Of a DNA stretch of 64,000 nucleotides, positions 43,383 to 52,715 are shown piece after piece; the first letter of the stretch is position 1; every line of letters begins with the position of its first letter. The notes under the pieces are model-generated. The model was not told where the DNA came from, ran no database searches, and saw nothing but the letters and a program-made list of their open reading frames with translations. This DNA is from Hoeflea sp. (GTDB lineage Bacteria > Pseudomonadota > Alphaproteobacteria > Rhizobiales > Rhizobiaceae): contig JACKJT010000003.1 of the NCBI GenBank assembly GCA_020637795.1, positions 186,001-250,000 on the forward strand. Direction: 5' to 3'. A program made the translations under genes and the position numbers.

Positions 43383-43417
43383 AAGACCGGCCGTGCGCAA
43401 CGGCCGGTCTTTTGGTT
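43383..43417 (+). terminator. Intrinsic terminator of preTA
   Basis: A perfect 12-bp GC-rich stem (43383-43394 with 43400-43411) with a 5-nt loop is followed by TTGGTTT. It lies 40 bp after the preA stop. The stem itself ends in TCTT, so an RNA U tract follows. Confidence 0.85.
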
Positions 43418-43549
43418 TGCATGACGGCCGGAGGCTTTGAAGGGACCCGGCCGCGGCAACACGCGGGTGATAATATAGCCTGATTGGTTGTCTCCCTGCT
43501 TCCGGGTTGCTATCAAGATCGCCGATCTGACTACTGCCTGGGGATAATC

Positions 43550-44152
43550 ATGAAACTGTATAGCGCGCTGGTTCTTCTTGCATGTCTTGTGCTGACATCC
43601 TGTCAGACCATGTCCAAGGAAGAGTGCGCCGTCGCGGACTGGCGCGTGATCGGGGAACAGGACGGTGCGGCAGGCTACAATCCGCAAGATCGCTTTGCGC
43701 GGCACGTCAAGGCCTGCACCAAGGCAGGTGTCGCCGCCGACCAGACCGCCTGGTATCAGGGCTATCAGCAGGGGCTCCCCCGCTACTGCACGCCGCTCAA
43801 TGGTCTCAGCGTCGGCACCCAGGGTCAGAGCTACGCCAACGTCTGCCCCCTCAATCTGGATGCCGGGTTCCGCGAAGGCTACGATCTCGGGCGGACCCAC
43901 TACGAGAAGAAGCGTGAGCTCAACAATCTCGAATCGCGCATCCGCAGTCTCGAGTTCTCCATCAGGGAGGACGAGAAGCTGCTGTCGGCAGGCACCGAGG
44001 ATCGCCGCGCGGTGGAACGACGGATTGACGACAACCGCCGCAGCATCCGCGACATGGATCGTGACATCGGCCGGATGGAATCCGATCTGCGCCGCATCGA
44101 GGACGATATGGAAGACTTCCGCTACCGCGCGGTGCCGCTGTCGCAGGGCTGA
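43550..44152 (+). CDS. DUF2799 lipoprotein with C-terminal coiled coil
   Basis: 200 residues from ATG 43550, with a lipoprotein signal (lipobox LTSC, then QTMSKEEC). The domain from ~25 to ~125 has the DUF2799 pattern: Trp-Gly-Asp-Gly spacing, HVKACTKAG, YQGYQQGLPRYCTPLNG and a FREGYDLGRTHY repeat. The last ~70 residues form a charged coiled coil (RIRSLEFSIREDEKLL, DMDRDIGRMESDLRR). It is probably anchored in the outer or inner membrane with the coil extending into the periplasm. The function is unknown. It has its own terminator at 44172. Confidence 0.85.
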   Translation: MKLYSALVLLACLVLTSCQTMSKEECAVADWRVIGEQDGAAGYNPQDRFARHVKACTKAGVAADQTAWYQGYQQGLPRYCTPLNGLSVGTQGQSYANVCPLNLDAGFREGYDLGRTHYEKKRELNNLESRIRSLEFSIREDEKLLSAGTEDRRAVERRIDDNRRSIRDMDRDIGRMESDLRRIEDDMEDFRYRAVPLSQG

Positions 44153-44171
44153 CCACTGTGACAAACCGCCG

Positions 44172-44196
44172 CCCTGTCCAGCGGGCAGGGTTTTCG
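44172..44196 (+). terminator. Intrinsic terminator after the DUF2799 gene
   Basis: An 8-bp stem with one G-T pair (44172-44179 with 44183-44190) and a 3-nt loop is followed by TTTT. It begins 20 bp after the DUF2799 stop. Confidence 0.7.
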
Positions 44197-44291
44197 CCTT
44201 GCGTCCGGGCTGCCGCCCGGTCAGTCAAGCAAACCAATTACCGGCACGTCATCCTGATGCTGCCAGGAACACATGATCGTTGGGTCTGCGC

Positions 44292-45182
44292 ATGCGTGAC
44301 GCTGTCTCGATTCCGGCCGTTCGCCAGATAGCTCTGCTCTTGCTTCTATCGGTCCTGACCTTTGCGCAGGGCTGTTCCCGGTCCGGGGTCGCGGATGCGG
44401 ACTTGAAGCCGGCCAAGGCGAGTATCCGGGCCTGCTGCACCAACATGGAAGAGTATCCGCGCTGGTATGTGGACATGGCGCGCACCATTGCCCCGGCACT
44501 CGGCACCGTGCTCAGCCACGTCGCCTGGCGCTCCGGTCACCTCAAGTCGAAGCGAGCTGCGCAGGATGCCGTCATGGCTGTCCTGCAGCCGCTCGACATC
44601 GTCCTGGTCAGCTCCAAGGGACGGCGGTCAGGCCAAATGATTCCCGGACTGTTCGGTCATGCCGCGATCTATCTCGGCACGGAACAGGAACTCAAGCGTC
44701 TCGGCATCTCGGCATCTGCGGAGGTCAGGCCACACCTCGGCAAGATCCGCAACGGTCAGGTCTTCATCGAAGCCGATGCCAAGGGCGTGCACCTGTCGCC
44801 GCCTTCCATCGTACTCAACACCGATGCCGTCGCGATCCTGCGACCGCAATTCGGCAGCCTCAAGCAGCGGCGCAAGACGGCGCGCGACTTCTTCGCCACC
44901 CTGGGAATGAGGTTCGACTTCCTCTTTGACGTGGACACCCCCGATTGCACGTTCTGCACCGAACTGATCCAGCGCACCATGCCGCAGCTCGATCTGCCGA
45001 TCACCGAGATCTACGGCGTGCGCACGATCATGCCCGACAGCGTCGCCGTGTCGGCAATCCGCAAGGGGCATGGCCTCGTCTTCGTTGGCTACGTCAAGGG
45101 TGACCGCAAGGGCTGGCGGCAGGCGTCGATGGCCGATCTTGTAAACGATATCGGCAGGGACTGGGCGAAACGCCAGCCCTAG
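44292..45182 (+). CDS. YiiX/YebB-like permuted NlpC/P60 cysteine hydrolase, exported
   Basis: 296 residues from ATG 44292 with a hydrophobic N-terminus ending in AQGCS; it may be a lipoprotein, although the lipobox is not canonical. The hydrolase core has LQPLDIVLVSSKG, GLFGHAAIYLG with His123, IEADAKGVHL, and DCTFCTELIQRTM with Cys222. The His-before-Cys order is that of circularly permuted papain-like amidases (YiiX/LRAT-related), which cleave or transfer acyl/amide groups. The substrate may be cell-wall peptides or lipids. It follows the DUF2799 gene and converges on the AraC gene with a 4-bp overlap. Confidence 0.78.
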   Translation: MRDAVSIPAVRQIALLLLLSVLTFAQGCSRSGVADADLKPAKASIRACCTNMEEYPRWYVDMARTIAPALGTVLSHVAWRSGHLKSKRAAQDAVMAVLQPLDIVLVSSKGRRSGQMIPGLFGHAAIYLGTEQELKRLGISASAEVRPHLGKIRNGQVFIEADAKGVHLSPPSIVLNTDAVAILRPQFGSLKQRRKTARDFFATLGMRFDFLFDVDTPDCTFCTELIQRTMPQLDLPITEIYGVRTIMPDSVAVSAIRKGHGLVFVGYVKGDRKGWRQASMADLVNDIGRDWAKRQP

Positions 45183-45949
45183 GCAAGGGCGGTCCCATCA
45201 GTTGGGTCGGTGTGTCGAGTGCCGCGCATGGAGAGCGGCTTCTGCCCGTACTGCTGCCTGAATGCCCGCGCGAATCCTTCCGGCGACCGGTAGCCATAGC
45301 GCCGCGCCACGGCCTCGACCCGATCCCCCTTTTGCAGATCCTGGCGCGCCAGCAACAGCCGCCACCGCCTGAGGTAGGCAGCCGGTGTTTCGCCGACGAC
45401 CGAGACGAAGGTTTCCGCAAAGCGGCTGAGCGAAAGCCCGGCGATCCCGGCAAGGTCTTCGTTGCGCCAGGTGCGCCCGGGACTGCCGTGAATGGCGACG
45501 ATCGCCCGGTTGAGCCGCGCATCCGAAAGACCCGAGAGCAGCCCCGGTTCGGTCGAGCCTGCCTCGATCTGCGCCCTGAGCAGGCGCACGACCATCACCT
45601 CGCCAAGGCGGTTGACGACCGAGGCCGATCCGCATCGGGCGGATGCGAGTTCCGACAGCATCAGCTCGATCAGACTTGCCGCCTCCCGGTCTCGCGCAAG
45701 ATCGAAACAGATCCTGTCCGGCAACGCCGCCAGCAACGGATTGGAAGCCCCGCCCCAATCGACTTCGGCGGAAAACCTGACCGTTTCAGCCGGCAAACCG
45801 GAGCCGATGCCGGCACGCCCGAACCAAACCTGGCCTGGATCGCCGTCACGGCCCGAGGTCACCACAAGTGTGGCGGCCTCCAGGGTCGCCGGCCTCACCT
45901 GCAGGGAGAACCGTTCCATCAGCGTTGTCAGCCTGTCCAGAGGACTCAT
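45179..45949 (-). CDS. AraC family transcriptional regulator
   Basis: 256 residues from ATG 45949. The N-terminal half is a cupin-type ligand domain (PATLEAATLVVTSGRDGD, QVWFGRAGIGSGLP, LPDRICFDLARD), and the C-terminal ~100 residues hold two helix-turn-helix motifs (DLAGIAGLSLSRFAETFVSV, VEAVARRYGYRSPEGFARAF). It is divergent from the peroxiredoxin-like gene (86-bp gap), so it probably controls that gene in response to a small molecule. A longer start at 46036 would overlap the neighbour and is rejected. Confidence 0.9.
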   Translation of the reverse strand: MSPLDRLTTLMERFSLQVRPATLEAATLVVTSGRDGDPGQVWFGRAGIGSGLPAETVRFSAEVDWGGASNPLLAALPDRICFDLARDREAASLIELMLSELASARCGSASVVNRLGEVMVVRLLRAQIEAGSTEPGLLSGLSDARLNRAIVAIHGSPGRTWRNEDLAGIAGLSLSRFAETFVSVVGETPAAYLRRWRLLLARQDLQKGDRVEAVARRYGYRSPEGFARAFRQQYGQKPLSMRGTRHTDPTDGTALA

Positions 45950-46034
45950 ATCGGTGTTTTCGTCGGTTAAATCGGATTTTTCAGACCTTAATTCCGATAG
46001 AGTGCGGGCACAACCCTTTTGGAAAGGCTTACCC

Positions 46035-46571
46035 ATGCTCCTGCCCCGCCAGAAAACCCCGGATCTAAAACTGCCGACGCTCGATCATGACCTGTTCGAC
46101 CTCGCAACCGAAACGTCGGACCGCGGAACGGTGATCTGTTTTTACCGCGGGCTTCATTGCCCGATCTGCGCCACCTACCTCACCGAGCTGCAAAAGCGCG
46201 TCGCTGATTTTGCCGAGCGCGGCGTGGCGACCATTGCCGTCAGTTCCGACGGGGAGGAGCGCGCCCGCCAGATGGCCGAGAAGATCGGCGCGGACACGTT
46301 GCGCTTCGGCTATGATCTGCCTCTGGCCAAGGCGCGGGAATGGGGGCTCTACATCTCGACCTCGCGCGGCAAGACCTCGATCGGCATCGAGGAACCGGCA
46401 CTGTTTTCCGAGCCCGGCCTGTTCTTGGTGACGCCGCAGCAGACACTCTACTACGGTTCGGTCCAGACCATGCCGTTCGTCCGTCCGCACTTTTCGGAGC
46501 TGGTCAGCGCGCTCGATTTCGCCATCAAGAACGACTATCCGGCACGCGGCGAATACACCGGCGCGGTATAA
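46035..46571 (+). CDS. Peroxiredoxin-like (AhpC/TSA superfamily) protein
   Basis: A 178-residue thioredoxin-fold protein. Residues 30-50 contain FYRGLHCPICATYL, with Cys42 and Cys45 in a CPIC arrangement resembling a thioredoxin CxxC in place of the single peroxidatic Cys of AhpC. IAVSSDGEERARQMAEKI and FLVTPQQTLYYGSVQ are in keeping with the AhpC/TSA superfamily. It probably reduces peroxides or disulfides in the cytosol; there is no signal peptide. It is divergent from the AraC regulator and converges with arsH. Confidence 0.83.
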   Translation: MLLPRQKTPDLKLPTLDHDLFDLATETSDRGTVICFYRGLHCPICATYLTELQKRVADFAERGVATIAVSSDGEERARQMAEKIGADTLRFGYDLPLAKAREWGLYISTSRGKTSIGIEEPALFSEPGLFLVTPQQTLYYGSVQTMPFVRPHFSELVSALDFAIKNDYPARGEYTGAV

Positions 46572-46597
46572 TCTCCGATCAGGCAAAGATTGCGGCG

Positions 46598-47314
46598 CTA
46601 GATCGAGCGCTGGTTGACCCTGAGGGAAAGCGCCTCGGCGCTTTCCACACGTTCGGAGTAGCGATCGACGAGATACTCCGAGCGACCCCGCGTCAGCAGG
46701 GTGAACTTCATCAGCTCTTCCATCACGTCGACCATGCGGTTGTAGAACGGCGACGGTTTCATTCGCCCTTCCTCGTCGAACTCGGCAAAAGCCTTGGGCA
46801 CCGAGGACTGGTTGGGAATGGTGATCATCCGCATCCAGCGGCCCAGGACCCGCATCTGGTTGAGCGTGTTGAAGCTTTGCGATCCGCCGCTGACCTGCAT
46901 CAGCGCCAGCGTCCGGCCTTGCGTCGGGCGCACGCCGCCGATCGGCGCCAAGGGAAGCCAGTCGATCTGCGTCTTCATCACCCCGGTCATCGCCCCGTGA
47001 CGCTCGGGCGAACACCACACCTGGGCTTCCGACCAGAGCGACAGGTCCCGCAGTTCAATAACCTTGGGATGGCTCTCCGCATCGTCGGACACCAGAGGCA
47101 ACCCGGCAGGATCGTACACCCGGACCTCGGCGCCCAGAGCTTCGAGCACCCGCTTCGCTTCGAGCGTGAGAAACCGCGAGTAGGACCGTCCCCTGAGCGA
47201 TCCGTAGAGCATCAGCACCCGCGGCGGATGGCCGGGTTCCCCCGGAAGCGCGAGCTTGTCGATTGCCGGACGGTGGAAGTTTTCCGGCTCGATGTTGGGC
47301 ATGTCCTTGATCAT
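46598..47314 (-). CDS. arsH: Arsenical resistance protein ArsH
   Basis: A 238-residue NADPH-dependent FMN reductase-fold protein. It shows VLMLYGSLRGRSYSRFL (the phosphate-binding loop of the flavodoxin-like fold), WSEAQVWCSPERHGAMTGVMKTQIDWL and LALMQVSGGSQSFNTLNQMRVLG, all typical of ArsH. It oxidises trivalent organoarsenicals or acts as an azo/quinone reductase. The ATG at 47314 overlaps the arsC stop (ATGA), so the two are coupled. A longer frame extends through arsC in another frame and is not real. Confidence 0.94.
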   Translation of the reverse strand: MIKDMPNIEPENFHRPAIDKLALPGEPGHPPRVLMLYGSLRGRSYSRFLTLEAKRVLEALGAEVRVYDPAGLPLVSDDAESHPKVIELRDLSLWSEAQVWCSPERHGAMTGVMKTQIDWLPLAPIGGVRPTQGRTLALMQVSGGSQSFNTLNQMRVLGRWMRMITIPNQSSVPKAFAEFDEEGRMKPSPFYNRMVDVMEELMKFTLLTRGRSEYLVDRYSERVESAEALSLRVNQRSI

Positions 47315-47715
47315 GGAGCGGTAATCACCTCGCCGTCTTCCTTGGTGTAGGTGGCGCCCGGAGCGACATCGAGAAGCGCAAACACCTTCTCCGACGGGCG
47401 GCACAGCGCCACGCCCTTGGCAGAGCAGACAATCGGCCGGTTGACCAGAACCGGATGCTCGAGCATCGCATCGAGGATGGCTTCGTCGCTGACGCCCGGG
47501 TCTGTCAGACCCAGTTCCTCGGCGGGAGACTTGGAAACCCGGAGCGCCTCGCGCGGAGTCAGTCCGGCAGCCGCGAACAGTGCCTGCAACTGCCCCCGGG
47601 TCCAGCCGGTTTTCAGGTACTCGACAATCACCGGTTCGCCGGCAAAGGCCCGTATGATTTCGAGAACATTGCGGGAGGTGCCGCAACCGGGATTGTGATG
47701 AATGACAATGCTCAT
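47311..47715 (-). CDS. arsC: Arsenate reductase, glutaredoxin-coupled
   Basis: A 134-residue ArsC/Spx-family protein that reduces arsenate to arsenite with glutathione and glutaredoxin. It opens with IHHNPGCGTSRNVLEII, where the Cys of GCGTSRN is the catalytic nucleophile, and has VEYLKTGWTRGQLQALF, ILDAMLEHPVLVNRPIV with the conserved Arg residues, and VALCRPSEKVFALL. It is the first gene of the arsCH pair. No arsenite exporter or arsR gene is present in the window. An ArsR-type palindrome lies 73 bp upstream. Confidence 0.95.
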   Translation of the reverse strand: MSIVIHHNPGCGTSRNVLEIIRAFAGEPVIVEYLKTGWTRGQLQALFAAAGLTPREALRVSKSPAEELGLTDPGVSDEAILDAMLEHPVLVNRPIVCSAKGVALCRPSEKVFALLDVAPGATYTKEDGEVITAP

Positions 47716-47787
47716 GATCGGCTCCTCGACCTTTGGCGTCCGTGTTCACCCCGCTTAACCCAGGCGGCAACGCAATGCCAGCATTAT

Positions 47788-47803
47788 ATCAAGGTTTCTT
47801 GAT
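47788..47803. promoter_or_regulatory. ArsR-type operator upstream of arsC
   Basis: The perfect inverted repeat ATCAAG-N4-CTTGAT is typical of operators of ArsR-family regulators. It lies 73 bp upstream of arsC (minus) and 114 bp upstream of the SDR gene (plus). The expected arsR gene is not adjacent. Assignment is by motif resemblance. Confidence 0.5.
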
Positions 47804-47916
47804 TAATGGTTTTGCGATCCGCGTCCGCGCCGAAAAATGATCGTCGCATTGACGCCTTGCATCTTGATTGCGCGCGCCATCGGTTCCAAAAGGGCATCAT
47901 CACAAGGGAGCTAAGA

Positions 47917-48675
47917 ATGAGCATTGATCTGAGCGGCAAGACAGCATTGATCACCGGCGCCAGCCGCGGCATCGGCGAAGCAGCAGCCCGCATTTTTGCC
48001 GGATATGGCGCAAATGTCGTGCTGGCTGCGCGGTCTGCGACCGACATCGAGCGTATCGCGGCTGAAATCGGCGACAAGGCGCTGGCCGTCACCTGCGATG
48101 TCGCGCGCTACGGCGATGTCGAGAATGCGGTCAACAAGGCGGTCGAACACTTTGGCAGCCTCGACATTCTGGTCAACAATGCCGGCATGATCGACCCCAT
48201 CGCCCGCATCGAGGATTCCGACCCCGAAGCCTGGGACCGGGTGGTCGATATCAATCTCAAGGGCGTCTATCACGGCCTGCGCACCGCGATTCCAGTCATG
48301 AAGCGGCAGGGCGGCGGCGTGATCATCAACATTTCCTCGGGCGCCGCCGTCGCAGCACTCGAAGGCTGGAGCCATTACTGCGCCACCAAGGCCGCGGTCC
48401 TGTCGCTGACCAAGCTCGCCTACCGGGAATCCATGGCTGACAATATCCGCGTCGTCGGCCTTTCGCCCGGAACCGTGGCGACAGACATGCAGAAATCGAT
48501 CAAGGATTCAGGCATCAACCCGGTCAGCCAGCTCAACTGGGACAGCCACATTTCCGCCGAATGGGTTGGTGAGGCGATCGCCTGGCTGGCCACCGATGCC
48601 GGTCGTCCCCATGACGGCGGAGACTTCTCGCTCAAGACAGAGGAAGCCCGCCGGGCTGTCGGGCTGATCGCCTGA
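47917..48675 (+). CDS. SDR family oxidoreductase
   Basis: 252 residues from ATG 47917, preceded by AAGGGAG; a longer frame to 47806 runs through the arsC promoter and is unlikely. It has TGASRGIGEAAARIF, NNAGMIDPIARIED, ISSGAAVAALEGW and the catalytic HYCATKAAV with Tyr/Lys, followed by LSPGTVATDMQ. It is a classical SDR; the substrate is unknown. It is divergent from arsC and converges with rutR after 14 bp. Proximity to the pyrimidine cluster raises the possibility of a role there, for instance with malonate semialdehyde, but nothing in the sequence shows it. Confidence 0.87.
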   Translation: MSIDLSGKTALITGASRGIGEAAARIFAGYGANVVLAARSATDIERIAAEIGDKALAVTCDVARYGDVENAVNKAVEHFGSLDILVNNAGMIDPIARIEDSDPEAWDRVVDINLKGVYHGLRTAIPVMKRQGGGVIINISSGAAVAALEGWSHYCATKAAVLSLTKLAYRESMADNIRVVGLSPGTVATDMQKSIKDSGINPVSQLNWDSHISAEWVGEAIAWLATDAGRPHDGGDFSLKTEEARRAVGLIA

Positions 48676-48689
48676 CCGCCCGCTGACAT

Positions 48690-49361
48690 TCAAAGATCGC
48701 GCACCCGCGGCGTTCCGCCGGCCTTATCCTTCGGCCGCAACCCGTCGAGGAACAGGGTTTCGAGATAGCGCGCCGCATCCTCGAACCGGCCCGCCGCTCC
48801 CCGGTCCGGCCCCAGGATCACCTGAACCTGGACATCGAAATCGGCGTAATGCTGCGTGGTCGACCAGATCGAGAAGATCAGGTGCCGCGGATCGACGGTG
48901 TTGATCTGTCCGGCCCTCATCCAGCCGCGCAGGATTTCGGCTTTCTCGTCGACCAGCGGCTTGAGTTCGCTCTCGAGCAGACGCTTGATGCGCGGCGCGC
49001 CCTGCAGGATCTCGTTGGCGAACAGCCGGCTTTCGCGTGGAAAGTCCCGCGCCATCTCAAGCTTGCGGCGGATATAGGACTGCAGCTCCGGCAGCGGATC
49101 GCCCACCGCATCGAGTGCCTGCAGCGGTTCCAGCCACTTGTCGAGCAGGCGGGCGATCAGCGCCTCGTAGATGTCCTGCTTGCGCCGGAAATAGTAGAGC
49201 AGGTTGGGTTTCGACATGCCCGCATGCTCGGCGATCCGGTCGATGGTCGCGCCCCGAAATCCGTGCGCTGAAAACTCTTCAAGAGCGGCATCAAGGATAC
49301 GTTCCTCATTCTCGATCTGAATGCGGGTCTTGCGTTGGGTTTCGGTGGCCCTTGCCTTCAA
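48690..49361 (-). CDS. rutR: TetR-family regulator RutR
   Basis: A 223-residue repressor with a TetR HTH (ILDAALEEFSAHGFRGATID, IAEHAGMSKPNLLYYFRRK) and a YcdC/RutR-type C-terminal ligand domain (WMRAGQINTVDPRHLIFSIW, TTQHYADFDVQ). RutR responds to uracil and thymine and controls pyrimidine degradation. It is divergent from the aminotransferase of the degradation operon, with RutR-box-like sites in the 221-bp gap, and similar boxes occur at preT. Assignment as RutR rests on the C-domain pattern plus context. Confidence 0.88.
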   Translation of the reverse strand: MKARATETQRKTRIQIENEERILDAALEEFSAHGFRGATIDRIAEHAGMSKPNLLYYFRRKQDIYEALIARLLDKWLEPLQALDAVGDPLPELQSYIRRKLEMARDFPRESRLFANEILQGAPRIKRLLESELKPLVDEKAEILRGWMRAGQINTVDPRHLIFSIWSTTQHYADFDVQVQVILGPDRGAAGRFEDAARYLETLFLDGLRPKDKAGGTPRVRDL

Positions 49362-49439
49362 GTCATGCGCTCCATTTCATTCCCGCGGCTGCCGCCAATC
49401 CGAAGCACCAAAGCTCTTGCGCACAACGCCGAATTTGCC

Positions 49440-49483
49440 TTGACCGGGTGATTGACCCTGCTAGAGTTTTATCAAACAGTCAA
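49440..49483. promoter_or_regulatory. RutR-box-like sites between rutR and aminotransferase
   Basis: Two sites are visible: TTGACCGGGTGATTGA at 49440-49455, and TTTATCAAACAGTCAA at 49468-49483, the latter matching the reversed preT box TTTATCAAAAGGTCAA at 14 of 16 positions. They sit 79-122 bp from the rutR start and 100-143 bp before the aminotransferase ATG, as expected for autoregulation and operon control. Confidence 0.6.
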
Positions 49484-49582
49484 TATTTCGCAACACAGTC
49501 TGCCTGTCAGCGGATACAAGCCACGTTAAGTGGCGCTTGGCTGGAAGATCGGGAAGCCAATGCGTCAGGAGGCGCGCCAGCC

Positions 49583-50915
49583 ATGTCAAACCGGCTCAAC
49601 ACAACACCCAACGACCTTCGCGCATTCTGGATGCCGTTTACCGCCAACCGGCAGTTCAAGCAGAACCCGCGTATGCTGGTCGGCGCCAAGGACATGCATT
49701 TCACCGCCTCCGACGGCCGCAGGATCCTCGACGGCACCGCTGGCCTGTGGTGCGTCAACGCCGGTCATTGCCGCCCCAAGATCACCGAGGCGATCGCCCA
49801 GCAGGCAGGCGAGCTGGACTACGCGCCCGCCTTCCAGATGGCCCATCCCAAGGCGTTCGAACTGGCAAACCGCCTGATCGACATCGCCCCCAAGGGCATG
49901 GAGCATGTCTTCTTCACCAATTCCGGCTCCGAAAGCGTCGAGACCGCGCTCAAGATCGCGCTCGCCTATCACCGGGCCAAGGGCGACGGGTCACGCTTCC
50001 GCCTGATTGGGCGCGAGCGCGGTTATCACGGCGTCAATTTCGGCGGCATTTCCGTGGGCGGCATCGTGCCCAACCGCAAGATGTTCGGCACGCTTCTGAC
50101 TGGCGTCGATCACCTGCCCCACACCCACCTGCCGAAAAGGAACGCCTTCACCCGCGGCGTGCCGGAGCATGGCGTGGAACTCGCCGACGAACTCGAACGC
50201 ATTGTCGGCCTTCACGATGCCTCGACCATTGCCGCCGTCATCGTCGAACCTGTCGCCGGCTCGACCGGCGTCATCCTGCCGCCAAAGGGCTATCTGAAGC
50301 GGCTCCGTGAGATCTGCACCAAGCACGGCATTCTTCTCATCTTCGACGAAGTCATAACCGGCTATGGCCGTCTCGGCACACCCTTCGCCGCCGATTATTT
50401 CGACGTGCAGCCCGACATTGTCGTCACGGCCAAGGGCCTGACCAACGGCGTCATCCCGATGGGCGCGGTCATGGTCACCGCCGAAATTCACGACGCCTTC
50501 ATGCATGGCCCCGAACACATGATCGAGTTCTTCCACGGCTACACCTATTCGGGCAATCCGATGGCCGCCGCTTGTGGCCTTGCAACCCTCGAGACCTACA
50601 AGGACGAAGGTCTGCTGACCCGGGGTGCCGAACTTGCTCCCTACTGGGAAGATGCGCTTCACTCCCTCAGGGACGCGCCCTACGTCATCGATGTGCGCAA
50701 TATCGGTCTTGTCGGCGCCATCGAGCTTGAACCGATCGCCGGAGCGCCGACCAAGCGCGCCTTCTCGGCCTTCATCAAGGCCTTCGAATCCGGACTGCTG
50801 ATCCGCACAACCGGCGACATCATCGCTCTCAGCCCGCCGCTGATCATCTCGAAAGGATCAGATCGACGAGATTGTTCGAAAACTGCGTACAGTGCTCAAC
50901 ACGAGTCGCGAATAA
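49583..50915 (+). pseudogene. Beta-alanine:pyruvate-type aminotransferase, C-terminal frameshift
   Basis: A class III (omega) PLP aminotransferase of about 443 residues. Landmarks are GTAGLWCVNAGHCRPKI, TNSGSESVETALKIA, IFDEVITGYGRLG, VVTAKGLTNGVIPMGAV (PLP Lys) and FHGYTYSGNPMAAA. In this context it would convert beta-alanine or 3-aminoisobutyrate to (methyl)malonate semialdehyde. Near 50851-50854 one extra base in an A run throws the last ~20 codons out of frame; removing it restores the expected end at 50915, 3 bp before mmsA. The raw frame instead runs to 50932. The ATG follows AGGAGG. The protein up to the indel is intact, so function may be retained or the indel may be a sequence error. 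Confidence 0.85.
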
Positions 50916-50918
50916 TCC

Positions 50919-52413
<1,495 letters not shown>

Positions 52414-52416
52414 TCC

Positions 52417-52706
52417 ATGCAGCGCAAACCCGCCACCGCAACAACCCTGGTCGACGATGAGCGCGTCCGCGTGACGCGTTTCGATTCGCGCGCCCGGGGA
52501 AGAGACCGGCTGGCACGTTCACGGCCATGATTACGTGGTCACCCCGGTGACCGAATGCGTCATGCTGCTCGAGGAGCCGGGCGGTGGCTCAGCGTGAAGT
52601 CACGATGGCGCCGGGCGAGGCCTATCGCCGCCCGCTCGGTGTCGAGCACAATGTCATCAACGCCGGCACTGCACTGATGACCTTCGTCGAAGTCGAACTG
52701 AAATAG
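52417..52706 (+). pseudogene. Small cupin protein, two frameshifts
   Basis: If two single-base insertions (near 52485-52495 and near 52590) are corrected, the frame encodes a ~95-residue cupin starting at ATG 52417, 3 bp after the mmsA stop. It would read MQRKPATATTLVDDERVRVT at the start, with a GWHVHGHDYVV metal-binding motif and a C-terminal RRPLGVEHNVINAG segment. The end overlaps no other gene and the next gene follows 9 bp later. Its cupin motif 1 has two His, suggesting a metal site. Function in the pyrimidine operon is unknown. As written in this sequence it cannot be translated continuously. Confidence 0.7.
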
Positions 52707-52715
52707 GAGACCACC

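Noticed and set aside
41804..44164. 786-aa open frame on the minus strand across preT/preA
   Set aside because: It lies antisense to two clearly conserved genes, has no recognisable domain, and is explained by high third-position GC leaving the opposite strand open.
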